This document shows, in pieces, positions 1 to 8,570 of a stretch of 29,179 bases of DNA. Numbering within the stretch: the first letter of the stretch is position 1; each line of letters begins with the position of its first letter. The notes beneath the pieces are model-generated. The model was not told where the DNA came from. It worked only from the letters and a program-made list of their open reading frames with translations, and searched no databases. This DNA is from a virus. The DNA lies in IMG/VR virus record IMGVR_UViG_3300009703_000077, positions 1 to 29,179 of that record; one strand, 5' to 3'. Made by a program: the position numbers and the translations under genes.

Positions 1-257
1 CCAGTCATCGTGCCACCAGATAATGGCAATACTGTGCTAAAGAATGAGGCATTGTCATTCATAGCTGCTGCTAACTCATTTAGTGTGTTTAAGCTAGATG
101 GTGCAGAGTCAACCAAGTCTGATACCGCAGTAGTAACAAAAGCAGTAGTCGCAACTCTTGTTGTGTTGTTTCCTGCTGATTGTGTAGTTGTAGTAGGATT
201 ACCTGCTAAAGCTACATCATCTATTATTTGTTCACTGCTTACTTTAGTATTCGCCAT
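1..257 (-). CDS. Tail fibre-like protein, N-terminal part (runs off window)
   Basis: The reading frame starts with ATG at 257-255, immediately after the TAG stop (260-258) of the giant fibre gene, and stays open to the window edge (85 complete codons). The peptide begins MANTKVSSEQIIDDVALAG and contains TTQSAGNNTTRVATTAF, a motif I recognise from the N-terminal part of many phage tail fibre and collar proteins. It ends with LPLSGGTMTG, typical of the start of a fibre shaft repeat. By position it is the next gene of the virion operon and probably a second fibre or receptor-binding protein. The C-terminal tip and any chaperone domain lie outside the window, so specificity cannot be judged. Confidence 0.7.
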   Translation of the reverse strand, partial: MANTKVSSEQIIDDVALAGNPTTTTQSAGNNTTRVATTAFVTTAVSDLVDSAPSSLNTLNELAAAMNDNASFFSTVLPLSGGTMT

Positions 258-3200
258 CTATGCGTCCTCTAATGTTTTGATTCTTGCTTCTAATTCTTGG
301 ATTGCTTTAACAAGCATAGGTACTAAGAATTTTTCCCTTACTGTTAATGGGTTTTCAATAACTTTATCATCTACCTTTACTGATGAACCATCACCAAAAG
401 ACTCTACGATATCAGGGGAAACCTTTTGTACCTCTTGTGCTACAAAACCATATAGTGTTTTATCATTTTCCGATTCTGAAAAATTGTCTATCCAATTAAA
501 TTTAACAGGGTTTAGATTTTTAATCGTTTCTAATGAATTATCTAAAGAAGTAATATTCTTTTTGAGTCTTTCATCTGATGCGTTATAAATATTTGTTCCT
601 GTTGGCGCACCTATGTTTCCAGAGCCATCAATAGTCATTCTGTGACCAGTATTGTCTGTGAAAAACTTTAGACTACTAATACCACTACTAAATGCTCTTA
701 TATAAGGACCATCACTAGCATCATATCCAATTTCACAAGCTCTATTATTATTACCCTCACCACTTACTCTTATTGAAGCTGTACTACTACCATGATAAAC
801 GTGAAGTTTTTCTTGTGGTGATGAAGTTGATATACCCACGTTTCCATTATTAGCAATAGTCATAGCTGTAGCTGGTGCGCCATTGTCTGATACTTGGAAA
901 AGTATTTCCCCTTTACGAGAGCCACCGTCACCAGAGCCTTGTTGCATTTTTATATTAGCTACTGATTGGTCTGTTGATGCACCATCTGTATTGAATGTAA
1001 TATTTGCACTTCCTTCTGAGCTTCCTGAGTCTGCAAATAAAGTTTGTGTTAGTGCTGTGCCAGCACCGCTTAACTTTGCATCACCTACTGTATCAATCTT
1101 GAATCTTTCTGTGCTACCACCTGTGCTAACCACAAAGTTAGCTTGAGCTCTAATAGCTAGATCAGCAGCAGTACCACTTGCTATAAGGGCTTGAGAATCA
1201 CCTATATAACCAGTAAGTGAACCCGCACCTCCACTGTCACTTAGTTGAAGTTCTATATATCCACCATCTCCATGTGTGCTTTCAACAAGCATCGGAGAAT
1301 TAGTTGATGTATTAATATGTAAAGAAGCTGCAGGACTTGTGGTTCCTATACCAACATTTCCACCATTTTTAACAGTAAGTAAAGTATTATAAGTATCGTC
1401 GCCATAGGCAGTATCTTGTGCACCAACATCTATAGTAAAAGCAGCATCTACATTTTCTTGTGCTGCTATTCTCCAGTTATAATGATTTCCTGTAGTGCCG
1501 AAATAAAGCTCAGGAGAACCATTGTTGATAGCTACATCATCTGTAAAAGTTGCTGATGTTGCCGTAATACCTGCATTAAAAGTAGCTGCTCCTGCTTCTG
1601 ACATATCAAGAGTAAGAGCATCAACAGCAGAACCATTATCATCTCCTCTCAAGATTAAATCATTGTCTGTTACATTAGATTTAATAATAAAACTAGATGA
1701 GGCATGTCTAAACTGACCAATAGCTGTTCCACCATCTTTAAACCAGATATCACCACCATCTGCATCAAGAGTAATGTCTCCTGCTACATCTACTGTTAGG
1801 TCTCCAGAAGATAAATCTATCTCTGTGCCAGATATAGTTAGGTTGCCTTTGACTATGTTTCCTGCGAATGTTGCGTTTTCACTACTATCAAAGGTCAAAG
1901 CTACTGCATCTGCTGCAGAAGTAATACTGACCGCTGTAGCCATGATATCGTCAACATCTGCTTTTTTGAGTGCGCTATCTGTAGCATCAAGAATCATCAT
2001 CTTGTCGCCAGATACTGGTGTTACTTCAGTTAAGCCTGAGATTACATTCGCATTAAGGTGAGCAGCATCTATTGAGCCATCTGTATAGTGTTCACTATCT
2101 ACTGCGTTGTCTGCAAGTTTCGCACCTGTTATGGCATCTGCTGCAATCTTCCCTGTCGTGACATTAAGGTCAACTAGCTTGGCGGTTGTGATAGTGTCGT
2201 CAACTGGCACATTTATATCTGTTTGTGTAAATGTATTTACTTCTAAAATTGCACCATTTGCAGGTGCTGTGTCCATAGTTAAAGTAGTACCGCTTACTGC
2301 ATAATCTGTTTTTTGTTGATAGACACCATCTAAGAATACCTGTGTATTCTTTTCATCTACTGGTGCTATGGTTAAAGTAAACGCAGTTGTTGAGCCATTA
2401 CAAGTGAACTGGTCATTGTTTAAGTTGCTACCTGATACTGCTGCTCTGACAGAATAAACGATAATCCTTGTGCCACTTGGTGGTGCTTCATCAAGTGTTA
2501 GGGTAGTCCCATTGAGCGTATAATCATTAGGATTCTGGAATACCCCACCGACAAATACGAATAAGTTATCTTCACTATTTGGTGTTTGACTTAATGTGAA
2601 CGCTGTTGTTGAGTTATTAGCTGTTGTGTAGTTATCAACAGAGAATGTGTTAGTACCGCCACCACCAATCTCGCCCCAAGCATCTGTATATCCTTCAAAA
2701 CGACCTAGTGTAGTGTTATATCTGAATACACCTGCTGCTCCAGTAGGTCTTTGTGCAGTAGTTCCTTTTGCTATCAAAATACCATCTGTGGCAGTTCCGA
2801 CATCTAATGTATAACTTGGCGATGCAGTTTTTACACCTACTCTATTGTTTGTTGTATCTACCTTAAGAACATTGGTATTGACTGTTAAATCATTAGTTAT
2901 TGCCAATGATGTTAATGTTCCAAGACTAGTAACATTTGTTTGTGCTGCTGTTTGTAATGTTCCTGTTAAGTTTCCTGAGAAACCTGTTGATGTTAGCAGT
3001 CCAGTAGATGGGTTATAGGTTAAACCAGTATCAGTTTCTGCGCCTTGCGTCCCAGTAGCACCATCTACGAATACTGGATAAACTGTTTCGTCTGTGCTGT
3101 TATTAGCACTAACAGTTATTGAAGTGGCTAAAGCTGCAGTTCCTGAGGTGTCTTGGTTTAGCGTAGCGATTACGAAGTCTAAGGTATTATCACTATCATC

Positions 3201-6200
3201 ATAAGATACAGTAATCCCTGTTTCCGTATTTGAACCTACCATCGCACCGACTGTGTCGGCTATGGTTTCAGATAAAGTAGTACCATTGATAGTTAAAGCA
3301 TCTGTTTCTAGTGTGCCATCTATATCAACATTTCCAGAAATATCTAAAGTCGCTGCAACTAATTCACCGCCTATCGTTAAATCACCGCTTGATGGGTTGT
3401 AAGTAAGTCCTGTATCTGTTTCTATTCCTTGCGTTCCTGTCGCACCATCAACAAAGGTCAAATAAACAGTTTCATCAGTAGAATTATTAGCAGAAGCTGT
3501 AATGTTTGTCGCTTCTGTTGATAATGCTACCGCTATATTGCTAGTTCCATCAAAGCTAGTGCCACCAATGGTTCTCGCTGTTGCTAATGCTGTTGCTGTA
3601 GCTGCATTTCCTGTCGTATCTTGGTTCAATGTTCCAATAACGAAATCAAGCGTGTTATCAGAGTCTTGATATGTGACTGTAATGCCTGTTTCGGTATTAG
3701 AGCCAACCATACCGCCTATGATGTCGGCAATCCTTTCTACATTGATAGTGACATCACCGCTTGATACTGAGAAATCAGTACCATCAAATGTGGCTACACC
3801 TGCATTAGTTTCTGTTGCAAGTTCTGCTGCGATAGTTATTGTGTCGTCAGATACAGTAGTATCAATACCTTCGCCACCTGTAAATGTTAATGTTCCGCCT
3901 GTTGCGAATGTGTCGTTAGAACCGCTATCTGCTGATAAAGTAAATGATGTTGATATATTGTTGGTAGAAATTGATGTAATTCTACCTTTTGCATCTACAG
4001 TCACTGCAGGGATAGCTGTAGCAGTCCCATAAGAGCCTGCAGACGCTCCTGAATTAGAAAGTGCTACAGCACCACTACTTACACTGAAATCGCTTCCAAA
4101 TGAAGCAATCCCTTTGTTTGACGATGTGGCATCTTCTCCTGCTATCGTTAGAGTTCCTGAACTTTCTGTTATATCTACACCTTCACCTGCTGTGTAGGTT
4201 ATTGTTCCGCCTAACGCAATCGCTGTGGTGTTACTACCATCAGAAACAGTTATTGCTGAATTTGCTAATTTGGCATTAGCTATAGAACCTGCCAACATAG
4301 CGTTAGTTATATCGCCAGAGCCTATAACCAAATCTATGGTTCCATCGCCATCTTCATATGTTGCTGTGATACCAGTTTCAGTATTACTACCGAACATAGC
4401 ACCTACTGTATCTTGCACAACCTCAGATAAATCTATATTGGCAGTACCATCAAAACTGACACCATGAATTGTTCTGGCAGTTTCAAGTGCTGTAGCTGTC
4501 GCTGAGTTTCCTGTTGTGTCCTGATTGAGTGTGCCGATTACTAAATCAATGGTATTGTCGCTGTCTTGGTAAGTTGCAGTAATTCCAGTTTCTGTGTTGG
4601 AACTGAACATTGCACCGACTGTATCTGATATAACTTCAGACAGGTCTATATTAGCCGAACCATCAAAGCTAACACCATGTATAGTTCTCGCTGTTTCTAA
4701 AGCAGTAGCAGTAGTAGAATTACCAGTTAAAGCACCTACTAAAGAAGCTGCATAAAATGTTTTATTAGAAGATAATCTAGAGTTTCCATTGTCCCATGTT
4801 ATAGTCGGTTTTCCGCTAGAAGCACCAAACTCTAGTCCTGCGCCATCTGTATTAGCTAATGTGGTAGCACCTTTGCCTACTCTGATGGTTAAATCTTCTA
4901 CTGTAAGCGTTGAAGTGTTTAGTGTTACTGTATCTCCATTTACAGTTAAATCACCTGTTACTGTTAAATCATTTCCAATTGTTACATCATCAGGTAGCGA
5001 GATAGTCACTGCTGCAGTTTCTGAACCTGAGCCTGAAACAGTTATCTCGTTTGAGGTACCTGCTATCGTGGCAATATAATTACCAGTTGATTGTGTTCCT
5101 AGTGCGACAGCATTGTTTGCAATTTGATCTGTGCCTATAGCATCGTCTGTAATGTTTAAAGTGATAGCTGCATTTTCAGAGCCTGAGTTAGCTACAGTTA
5201 TATGTGAATTACCTGCATCAGCTATAGTTGCGACATAATTTCCTGTGGTATCAGTACCTAAAGCTACCGAATCCGCTGCGACTGTTAGTGCAATAGATGT
5301 ATTGCCTAAATTAGTCATAGTGCCTGAGCCAGTAACATCTCCTGTAAATGTTAGTGTCGGGTCAGCTACATTGAAGTCTAAAGTGCCATCACCATCTTCA
5401 TAAGTGACTGCTATGCCTGATTCAGTATTAGAACTGACCATCGCACCAACAATGTCTTGAACTCTTTCTGCATTAAGTGTTACATCGCCACTAGAAACTG
5501 TAAAATCTGTTCCATCAAAAGTAGCTATACCTTTGTTAGTTTCAGTAGCATCTTCAACACTAACTGTTATCGTGGCATTCTCTGAACCGCCACCAGAAAC
5601 ATCAATACCTTCACCTGCGGTCAAATCAGCTACATAATTTCCTGTTGTGTCTGTTCCTAATGCTATTGAGTTAGCTTGTATTGTGGTCGTTATTGTTACA
5701 TCACCAAGATTGGTCATTGTCGCACTACCTGCAACATCACCGCTCAAGGTTATAACTGGGTCACTAACATTGAAGTCAAGTGTTCCATCGCTATCTTCGT
5801 ATGTTACTGCGATACCGCTTTCGGTGTTGGAAGATACCATTGCACCGACTAAATCTTGTATTCTTTCTGTTTGTAGTGTTACTGCACCGCTAGATACAGA
5901 GAAGTCAGTAGCATCAAAACTTGCAATACCTTTATTGCTGTCTGTTGCATCTTCTGCGCTTATGGTAATCGTAGCTGTTTCTGAGCCACCGCCACTTACA
6001 TCTATGCCCTCTCCTGCTGTAAGGTCGGCTACATAGTTTCCAGTAGTATCTGTGCCTAAAGCAACTGAATTAGCTTGTATGGTTGCTGTGAGCGTTCCTG
6101 AAGCCAAATCAGTTATTGTTACTGAACCACCTAAATCTCCTGCTAGAGTTATAGTGAAGTCAGCAACATCAAAATCTAATGTGTTGTCTGAATCTTGATA

Positions 6201-7235
6201 AGCTACAGTTATACCGCTTTCGGCATTACTGCTTACCATAGCACCTACAGTATCAGATATAAATTCGTCTAAAGCTGTTCCATCAACAGTTATCGCATCA
6301 GCTTCTAAAGTTCCATCTATATCGGCATTGCCTGATACATCTAATGAAGCTGCATCTAATTCGCCAGTTAAGGTTATATTTCTAAATCCTGTTATGTCTT
6401 TATCGCTATCTACCGCAAGGACTTTAGAGGCAACTACTGTTCCTAGAGTTGTGCCATCAAGATAGTTTATTTCTGTAGTTGATAGAGTCGCTCCATCAAG
6501 TATTTCTAATTCTGCTTCATTTATATCGGCACTACCTATAACGAAACTCGTTCCAGTTATTGCAGTACCTGTTATGGTAGTCCCTGTTATAGCTGCTGCT
6601 GTATTTGCACCTATTATTGAGTTATCTATAGCTGAACCAGTTATAGTTCCGCCATCTAAATCAGGGTTATTTATATCACCTGTGTTTATAACTGGTGATG
6701 TAAGTGTTTTATTCGTTAATGTTTGTGTTCCTGTGAGCGTAGCTACAGTGCTATCAATACTTATAGTGACTGCGTTGCTTGAACCTACTGATGCTAGACC
6801 AGTACCGCCTGCGATAGTCAATGTTTCAGAGTTTATTGTTACGCTTTGCGCACCACCTGTATCGCCTTGAAAATTAACTGCTTGTGCTGCATTTTGAACA
6901 TCTACATAAGATTTAATTGATTGTTGTGTAGCTAACCCAGTATTACTGTTGCTACCCATATTATCTTCGTCATAAATCTGTGTTACTGATGCACCACCAG
7001 ATGTGAACTGTAGATTGTATAGTTTAGCTGTTAGGGATTGTGATCTTGTTGATTGACTATCTTCCCATTGCGTATTAGCGTGGTCATATACAAGCAAAGA
7101 ACCAGAAGTTCCTGCTGTTGATGTGGCAACACTTCTACCTAGAATAGTATTCGGACCTGCTACACCTTGAGTTCCTGCTGTTACTACAGATATATTACTG
7201 GTATCTGTTATTGTTATAGAGTTTACAGTGCTCAT
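258..7235 (-). CDS. Giant repetitive tail fibre protein with C-terminal peptidase S74 chaperone domain
   Basis: This 2325-aa structural protein is very rich in Thr, Ser, Gly, Ala and Asp and almost free of Cys. The N-terminal part carries the fibre motif TGTQTLTNKTLTSPVI. The middle is built from degenerate repeats, of which the clearest unit reads roughly VGAMVSSNTESGITVTYQD and occurs seven times. Two related modules near residues 1530-1670 share the pattern NNSTTAFTL followed by VFVGGVFQ or VFLDGVYQ. The last 106 residues, from Ser2220, match the peptidase S74 intramolecular chaperone family: SDERLKKNI, then YGFVAQEV, ending in a short coiled coil (AIQELEARIKTLE). In characterised S74 fibres this domain assists trimerisation and cleaves itself off at the Ser-Asp junction. 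The ATG overlaps the upstream gene by 4 bp. Receptor binding at the tail or baseplate is the inferred role. Confidence 0.85.
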   Translation of the reverse strand: MSTVNSITITDTSNISVVTAGTQGVAGPNTILGRSVATSTAGTSGSLLVYDHANTQWEDSQSTRSQSLTAKLYNLQFTSGGASVTQIYDEDNMGSNSNTGLATQQSIKSYVDVQNAAQAVNFQGDTGGAQSVTINSETLTIAGGTGLASVGSSNAVTISIDSTVATLTGTQTLTNKTLTSPVINTGDINNPDLDGGTITGSAIDNSIIGANTAAAITGTTITGTAITGTSFVIGSADINEAELEILDGATLSTTEINYLDGTTLGTVVASKVLAVDSDKDITGFRNITLTGELDAASLDVSGNADIDGTLEADAITVDGTALDEFISDTVGAMVSSNAESGITVAYQDSDNTLDFDVADFTITLAGDLGGSVTITDLASGTLTATIQANSVALGTDTTGNYVADLTAGEGIDVSGGGSETATITISAEDATDSNKGIASFDATDFSVSSGAVTLQTERIQDLVGAMVSSNTESGIAVTYEDSDGTLDFNVSDPVITLSGDVAGSATMTNLGDVTITTTIQANSIALGTDTTGNYVADLTAGEGIDVSGGGSENATITVSVEDATETNKGIATFDGTDFTVSSGDVTLNAERVQDIVGAMVSSNTESGIAVTYEDGDGTLDFNVADPTLTFTGDVTGSGTMTNLGNTSIALTVAADSVALGTDTTGNYVATIADAGNSHITVANSGSENAAITLNITDDAIGTDQIANNAVALGTQSTGNYIATIAGTSNEITVSGSGSETAAVTISLPDDVTIGNDLTVTGDLTVNGDTVTLNTSTLTVEDLTIRVGKGATTLANTDGAGLEFGASSGKPTITWDNGNSRLSSNKTFYAASLVGALTGNSTTATALETARTIHGVSFDGSANIDLSEVISDTVGAMFSSNTETGITATYQDSDNTIDLVIGTLNQDTTGNSATATALETARTIHGVSFDGTANIDLSEVVQDTVGAMFGSNTETGITATYEDGDGTIDLVIGSGDITNAMLAGSIANAKLANSAITVSDGSNTTAIALGGTITYTAGEGVDITESSGTLTIAGEDATSSNKGIASFGSDFSVSSGAVALSNSGASAGSYGTATAIPAVTVDAKGRITSISTNNISTSFTLSADSGSNDTFATGGTLTFTGGEGIDTTVSDDTITIAAELATETNAGVATFDGTDFSVSSGDVTINVERIADIIGGMVGSNTETGITVTYQDSDNTLDFVIGTLNQDTTGNAATATALATARTIGGTSFDGTSNIAVALSTEATNITASANNSTDETVYLTFVDGATGTQGIETDTGLTYNPSSGDLTIGGELVAATLDISGNVDIDGTLETDALTINGTTLSETIADTVGAMVGSNTETGITVSYDDSDNTLDFVIATLNQDTSGTAALATSITVSANNSTDETVYPVFVDGATGTQGAETDTGLTYNPSTGLLTSTGFSGNLTGTLQTAAQTNVTSLGTLTSLAITNDLTVNTNVLKVDTTNNRVGVKTASPSYTLDVGTATDGILIAKGTTAQRPTGAAGVFRYNTTLGRFEGYTDAWGEIGGGGTNTFSVDNYTTANNSTTAFTLSQTPNSEDNLFVFVGGVFQNPNDYTLNGTTLTLDEAPPSGTRIIVYSVRAAVSGSNLNNDQFTCNGSTTAFTLTIAPVDEKNTQVFLDGVYQQKTDYAVSGTTLTMDTAPANGAILEVNTFTQTDINVPVDDTITTAKLVDLNVTTGKIAADAITGAKLADNAVDSEHYTDGSIDAAHLNANVISGLTEVTPVSGDKMMILDATDSALKKADVDDIMATAVSITSAADAVALTFDSSENATFAGNIVKGNLTISGTEIDLSSGDLTVDVAGDITLDADGGDIWFKDGGTAIGQFRHASSSFIIKSNVTDNDLILRGDDNGSAVDALTLDMSEAGAATFNAGITATSATFTDDVAINNGSPELYFGTTGNHYNWRIAAQENVDAAFTIDVGAQDTAYGDDTYNTLLTVKNGGNVGIGTTSPAASLHINTSTNSPMLVESTHGDGGYIELQLSDSGGAGSLTGYIGDSQALIASGTAADLAIRAQANFVVSTGGSTERFKIDTVGDAKLSGAGTALTQTLFADSGSSEGSANITFNTDGASTDQSVANIKMQQGSGDGGSRKGEILFQVSDNGAPATAMTIANNGNVGISTSSPQEKLHVYHGSSTASIRVSGEGNNNRACEIGYDASDGPYIRAFSSGISSLKFFTDNTGHRMTIDGSGNIGAPTGTNIYNASDERLKKNITSLDNSLETIKNLNPVKFNWIDNFSESENDKTLYGFVAQEVQKVSPDIVESFGDGSSVKVDDKVIENPLTVREKFLVPMLVKAIQELEARIKTLEDA
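3174..6250 (-). repeat. Region of seven degenerate repeats inside the giant fibre gene
   Basis: The encoded protein contains seven copies of a unit with the pattern (V/I)G(A/G)M(V/F)(S/G)SN(T/A)E(S/T)GI, followed by a YxDxDxTxD segment. They lie near 6250-6170, 5860-5780, 5460-5380, 4630-4550, 4410-4330, 3725-3645 and 3251-3174. Longer blocks containing TGNYVADLTAGEGIDVSGGG or TARTIHGVSFDG are also repeated between them. The DNA copies have diverged at many third positions, so this looks like old internal duplication under protein-level selection rather than recent slippage. Repeats of this kind build elongated beta-structured fibre shafts. Confidence 0.8.
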
Positions 7236-7585
7236 CTACTTGTGTTTCCCCTAACGCTATAAGTTCCTTCCATAATTCTATAAACATTACCACTGGAATT
7301 GCCTATCTCCAAGTCATAGTGACCATCGCCAACTGATAATGCTGCTGTTTCTGATGGTGTTAGGGTTAGAGTTACTGTTCCTGCAGTACCGCCTAAAGCG
7401 ATTCTGCTATTAGCAACTGTGAGTGTTAGTGTTGTCGTGCTGCTTTCTGGATTGTCTCTTAAATCCATTTCTGCAGAATTGTAGCCAGTAAGGTTAACTA
7501 AAGCGTCGTCAGAGTCTTTGAGCGTTAGCGTCTGCCCAAATGTTGCTCCTTGTTCTATTATAAAATGATGATAACCTGCACTCAT
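7232..7585 (-). CDS. Small beta-rich tail-associated protein (unknown)
   Basis: This 117-aa protein begins MSAGYHHFIIEQGATFGQTL, a start I recognise from small proteins that precede fibre genes in many phages. The rest alternates hydrophobic and Thr/Ser residues (LTLKDSDDALVNLTGY, later GTVTLTLTPSETAAL, then DGHYDLEI), which suggests an immunoglobulin-like or BppU-type beta sandwich. Its TGA stop overlaps the ATG of the giant fibre by 4 bp, so the two are probably translationally coupled. A role in anchoring or building the tail fibre is an inference from position only. No catalytic motif is visible. Confidence 0.65.
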   Translation of the reverse strand: MSAGYHHFIIEQGATFGQTLTLKDSDDALVNLTGYNSAEMDLRDNPESSTTTLTLTVANSRIALGGTAGTVTLTLTPSETAALSVGDGHYDLEIGNSSGNVYRIMEGTYSVRGNTSR

Positions 7586-7660
7586 TAAAACATATTCCTA
7601 TAGTTTGCGTGGTATCTACCATCTCAAAGCATCTGCTTGTGTTTATCTTACCACTTTTTA

Positions 7661-8032
7661 CTATGAAGATGCTTTCTTTGTGCTTTTCTTCGCAGTCTTT
7701 TTTGTGGTTTTCTTCTTAGTTGTTTTCTTAGCGGTTTTTGGTGCTTCTCCACCTTCCCACGCTTCATTTACATCAGGTGTGTCAGGGTTATCGCCTACTA
7801 ATTGTCCTTTATCATTTCTTGCTCTAACAGGCTCTGCTTGTTCTACATCAGAAGTGTTTTCTACTTTCACTTCCATCGCCCATTGATTTTCAACAAATGC
7901 TGACATTAATTCTTTTTGCCAGTCCTCTTTTGCTTCTACAATTTCATTATGAACATATAGTTTTGTATCTGTGCCTGTTTTATTAGCCGAACCAACTTTT
8001 GGGACAACAATTTTATAACTTTTACCTGCCAT
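7661..8032 (-). CDS. Virion-operon protein with lysine-rich C-terminal tail (unknown)
   Basis: This 123-aa protein has an N-terminal domain of about 95 residues (MAGKSYKIVVPKVGSAN...) with no family I can name. It ends in a tail of about 23 residues made almost only of Lys, Thr, Ser and Ala in KK(T/S) repeats, like the tails of histone H1-like proteins. The tail could bind DNA, another acidic virion protein or the cell surface. A GGAGG ribosome-binding site lies about 7 bases before the ATG. The gene follows the hairpin at 8046-8081 and lies between head and tail genes, so a virion role is likely but unproven. Confidence 0.6.
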   Translation of the reverse strand: MAGKSYKIVVPKVGSANKTGTDTKLYVHNEIVEAKEDWQKELMSAFVENQWAMEVKVENTSDVEQAEPVRARNDKGQLVGDNPDTPDVNEAWEGGEAPKTAKKTTKKKTTKKTAKKSTKKASS

Positions 8033-8045
8033 AAAAATCCTCCAT

Positions 8046-8081
8046 TAAAATGAGAGGGTAGGAATACACCTACCCATCTCA
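8046..8081 (-). terminator. Probable intrinsic terminator or attenuator between head and tail genes
   Basis: GGGTAGG at 8056-8062 and CCTACCC at 8069-8075 form a perfect 7-bp stem around a 6-base loop. The stem extends with TGAGA (8051-8055) pairing TCTCA (8077-8081) around a single bulged A at 8076. In the minus direction the stem is followed by TTTTAA (8050-8045). The short T run makes it a weak terminator, which would fit partial read-through from the highly expressed capsid genes into the tail genes. Confidence 0.6.
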
Positions 8082-8093
8082 AAGTTAAAGCAT

Positions 8094-8558
8094 TTAAGCA
8101 TCATGTGCTGTAAAAGCATTGTCTGCACTATGTCTAGCATCTCCTCTAACAATCATAGCACCCAAAGGTGTTCCGTTAGAATGAGTTCCAGTTTTAGCGA
8201 GGACGACTCTCAAATACCTCTTACCGCCAACATAACCTACTCGGTATATTTCACCTGCGGTATCAGGGTTTCCACCTGCAGTACCATCAAGTTTAAGGAA
8301 TATACCACCAGCAGAGATAGTGCCATCTACGATATCTGCTTGTGCGCAGTCAGTGTATGTGGAGTTATCATCAGAATGCTCTAATGAAACTTCAAAATAT
8401 ACTGAACTAGAGAGAGTATCTCCTTCCGCACCAACTTCTACCATAGCAGTTGCACTTTCGTACCCTTGTAGGTCAACGCCAGTACCATTAGCTGCTGCAG
8501 TTTTAACTGCGTTGATAATGCTGACAGCAGGATTGATATTATTTGATAAATCTTTCAT
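8094..8558 (-). CDS. Probable head decoration or minor virion protein
   Basis: This 154-aa protein lies directly downstream of the major capsid gene. It has an alternating beta-rich composition, and the segment GGKRYLRVVLAKTGTHSNGT resembles small proteins found next to HK97-type capsid genes in many phages and prophages. There is no signal peptide, membrane segment or catalytic motif. A decoration, head-completion or tail-tube role would each fit the position; decoration/head is my preference because the next gene downstream lies beyond a terminator-like hairpin. A GGTAGGTG ribosome-binding site precedes the ATG. Confidence 0.6.
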   Translation of the reverse strand: MKDLSNNINPAVSIINAVKTAAANGTGVDLQGYESATAMVEVGAEGDTLSSSVYFEVSLEHSDDNSTYTDCAQADIVDGTISAGGIFLKLDGTAGGNPDTAGEIYRVGYVGGKRYLRVVLAKTGTHSNGTPLGAMIVRGDARHSADNAFTAHDA

Positions 8559-8570
8559 ATTTCACCTACC

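Noticed and set aside
10-588. Long plus-strand open frame opposite the fibre genes
   Set aside because: It crosses the junction of two real minus-strand genes, has no ribosome-binding site and reflects low stop frequency in the antisense of Thr/Ser/Ala-rich repeats. The many similar frames between 883 and 6870 are rejected for the same reason.
3673-6870. Several repeated plus-strand frames of 65-130 codons with similar sequence
   Set aside because: They resemble each other only because they are antisense to the repeated units of the giant fibre gene.
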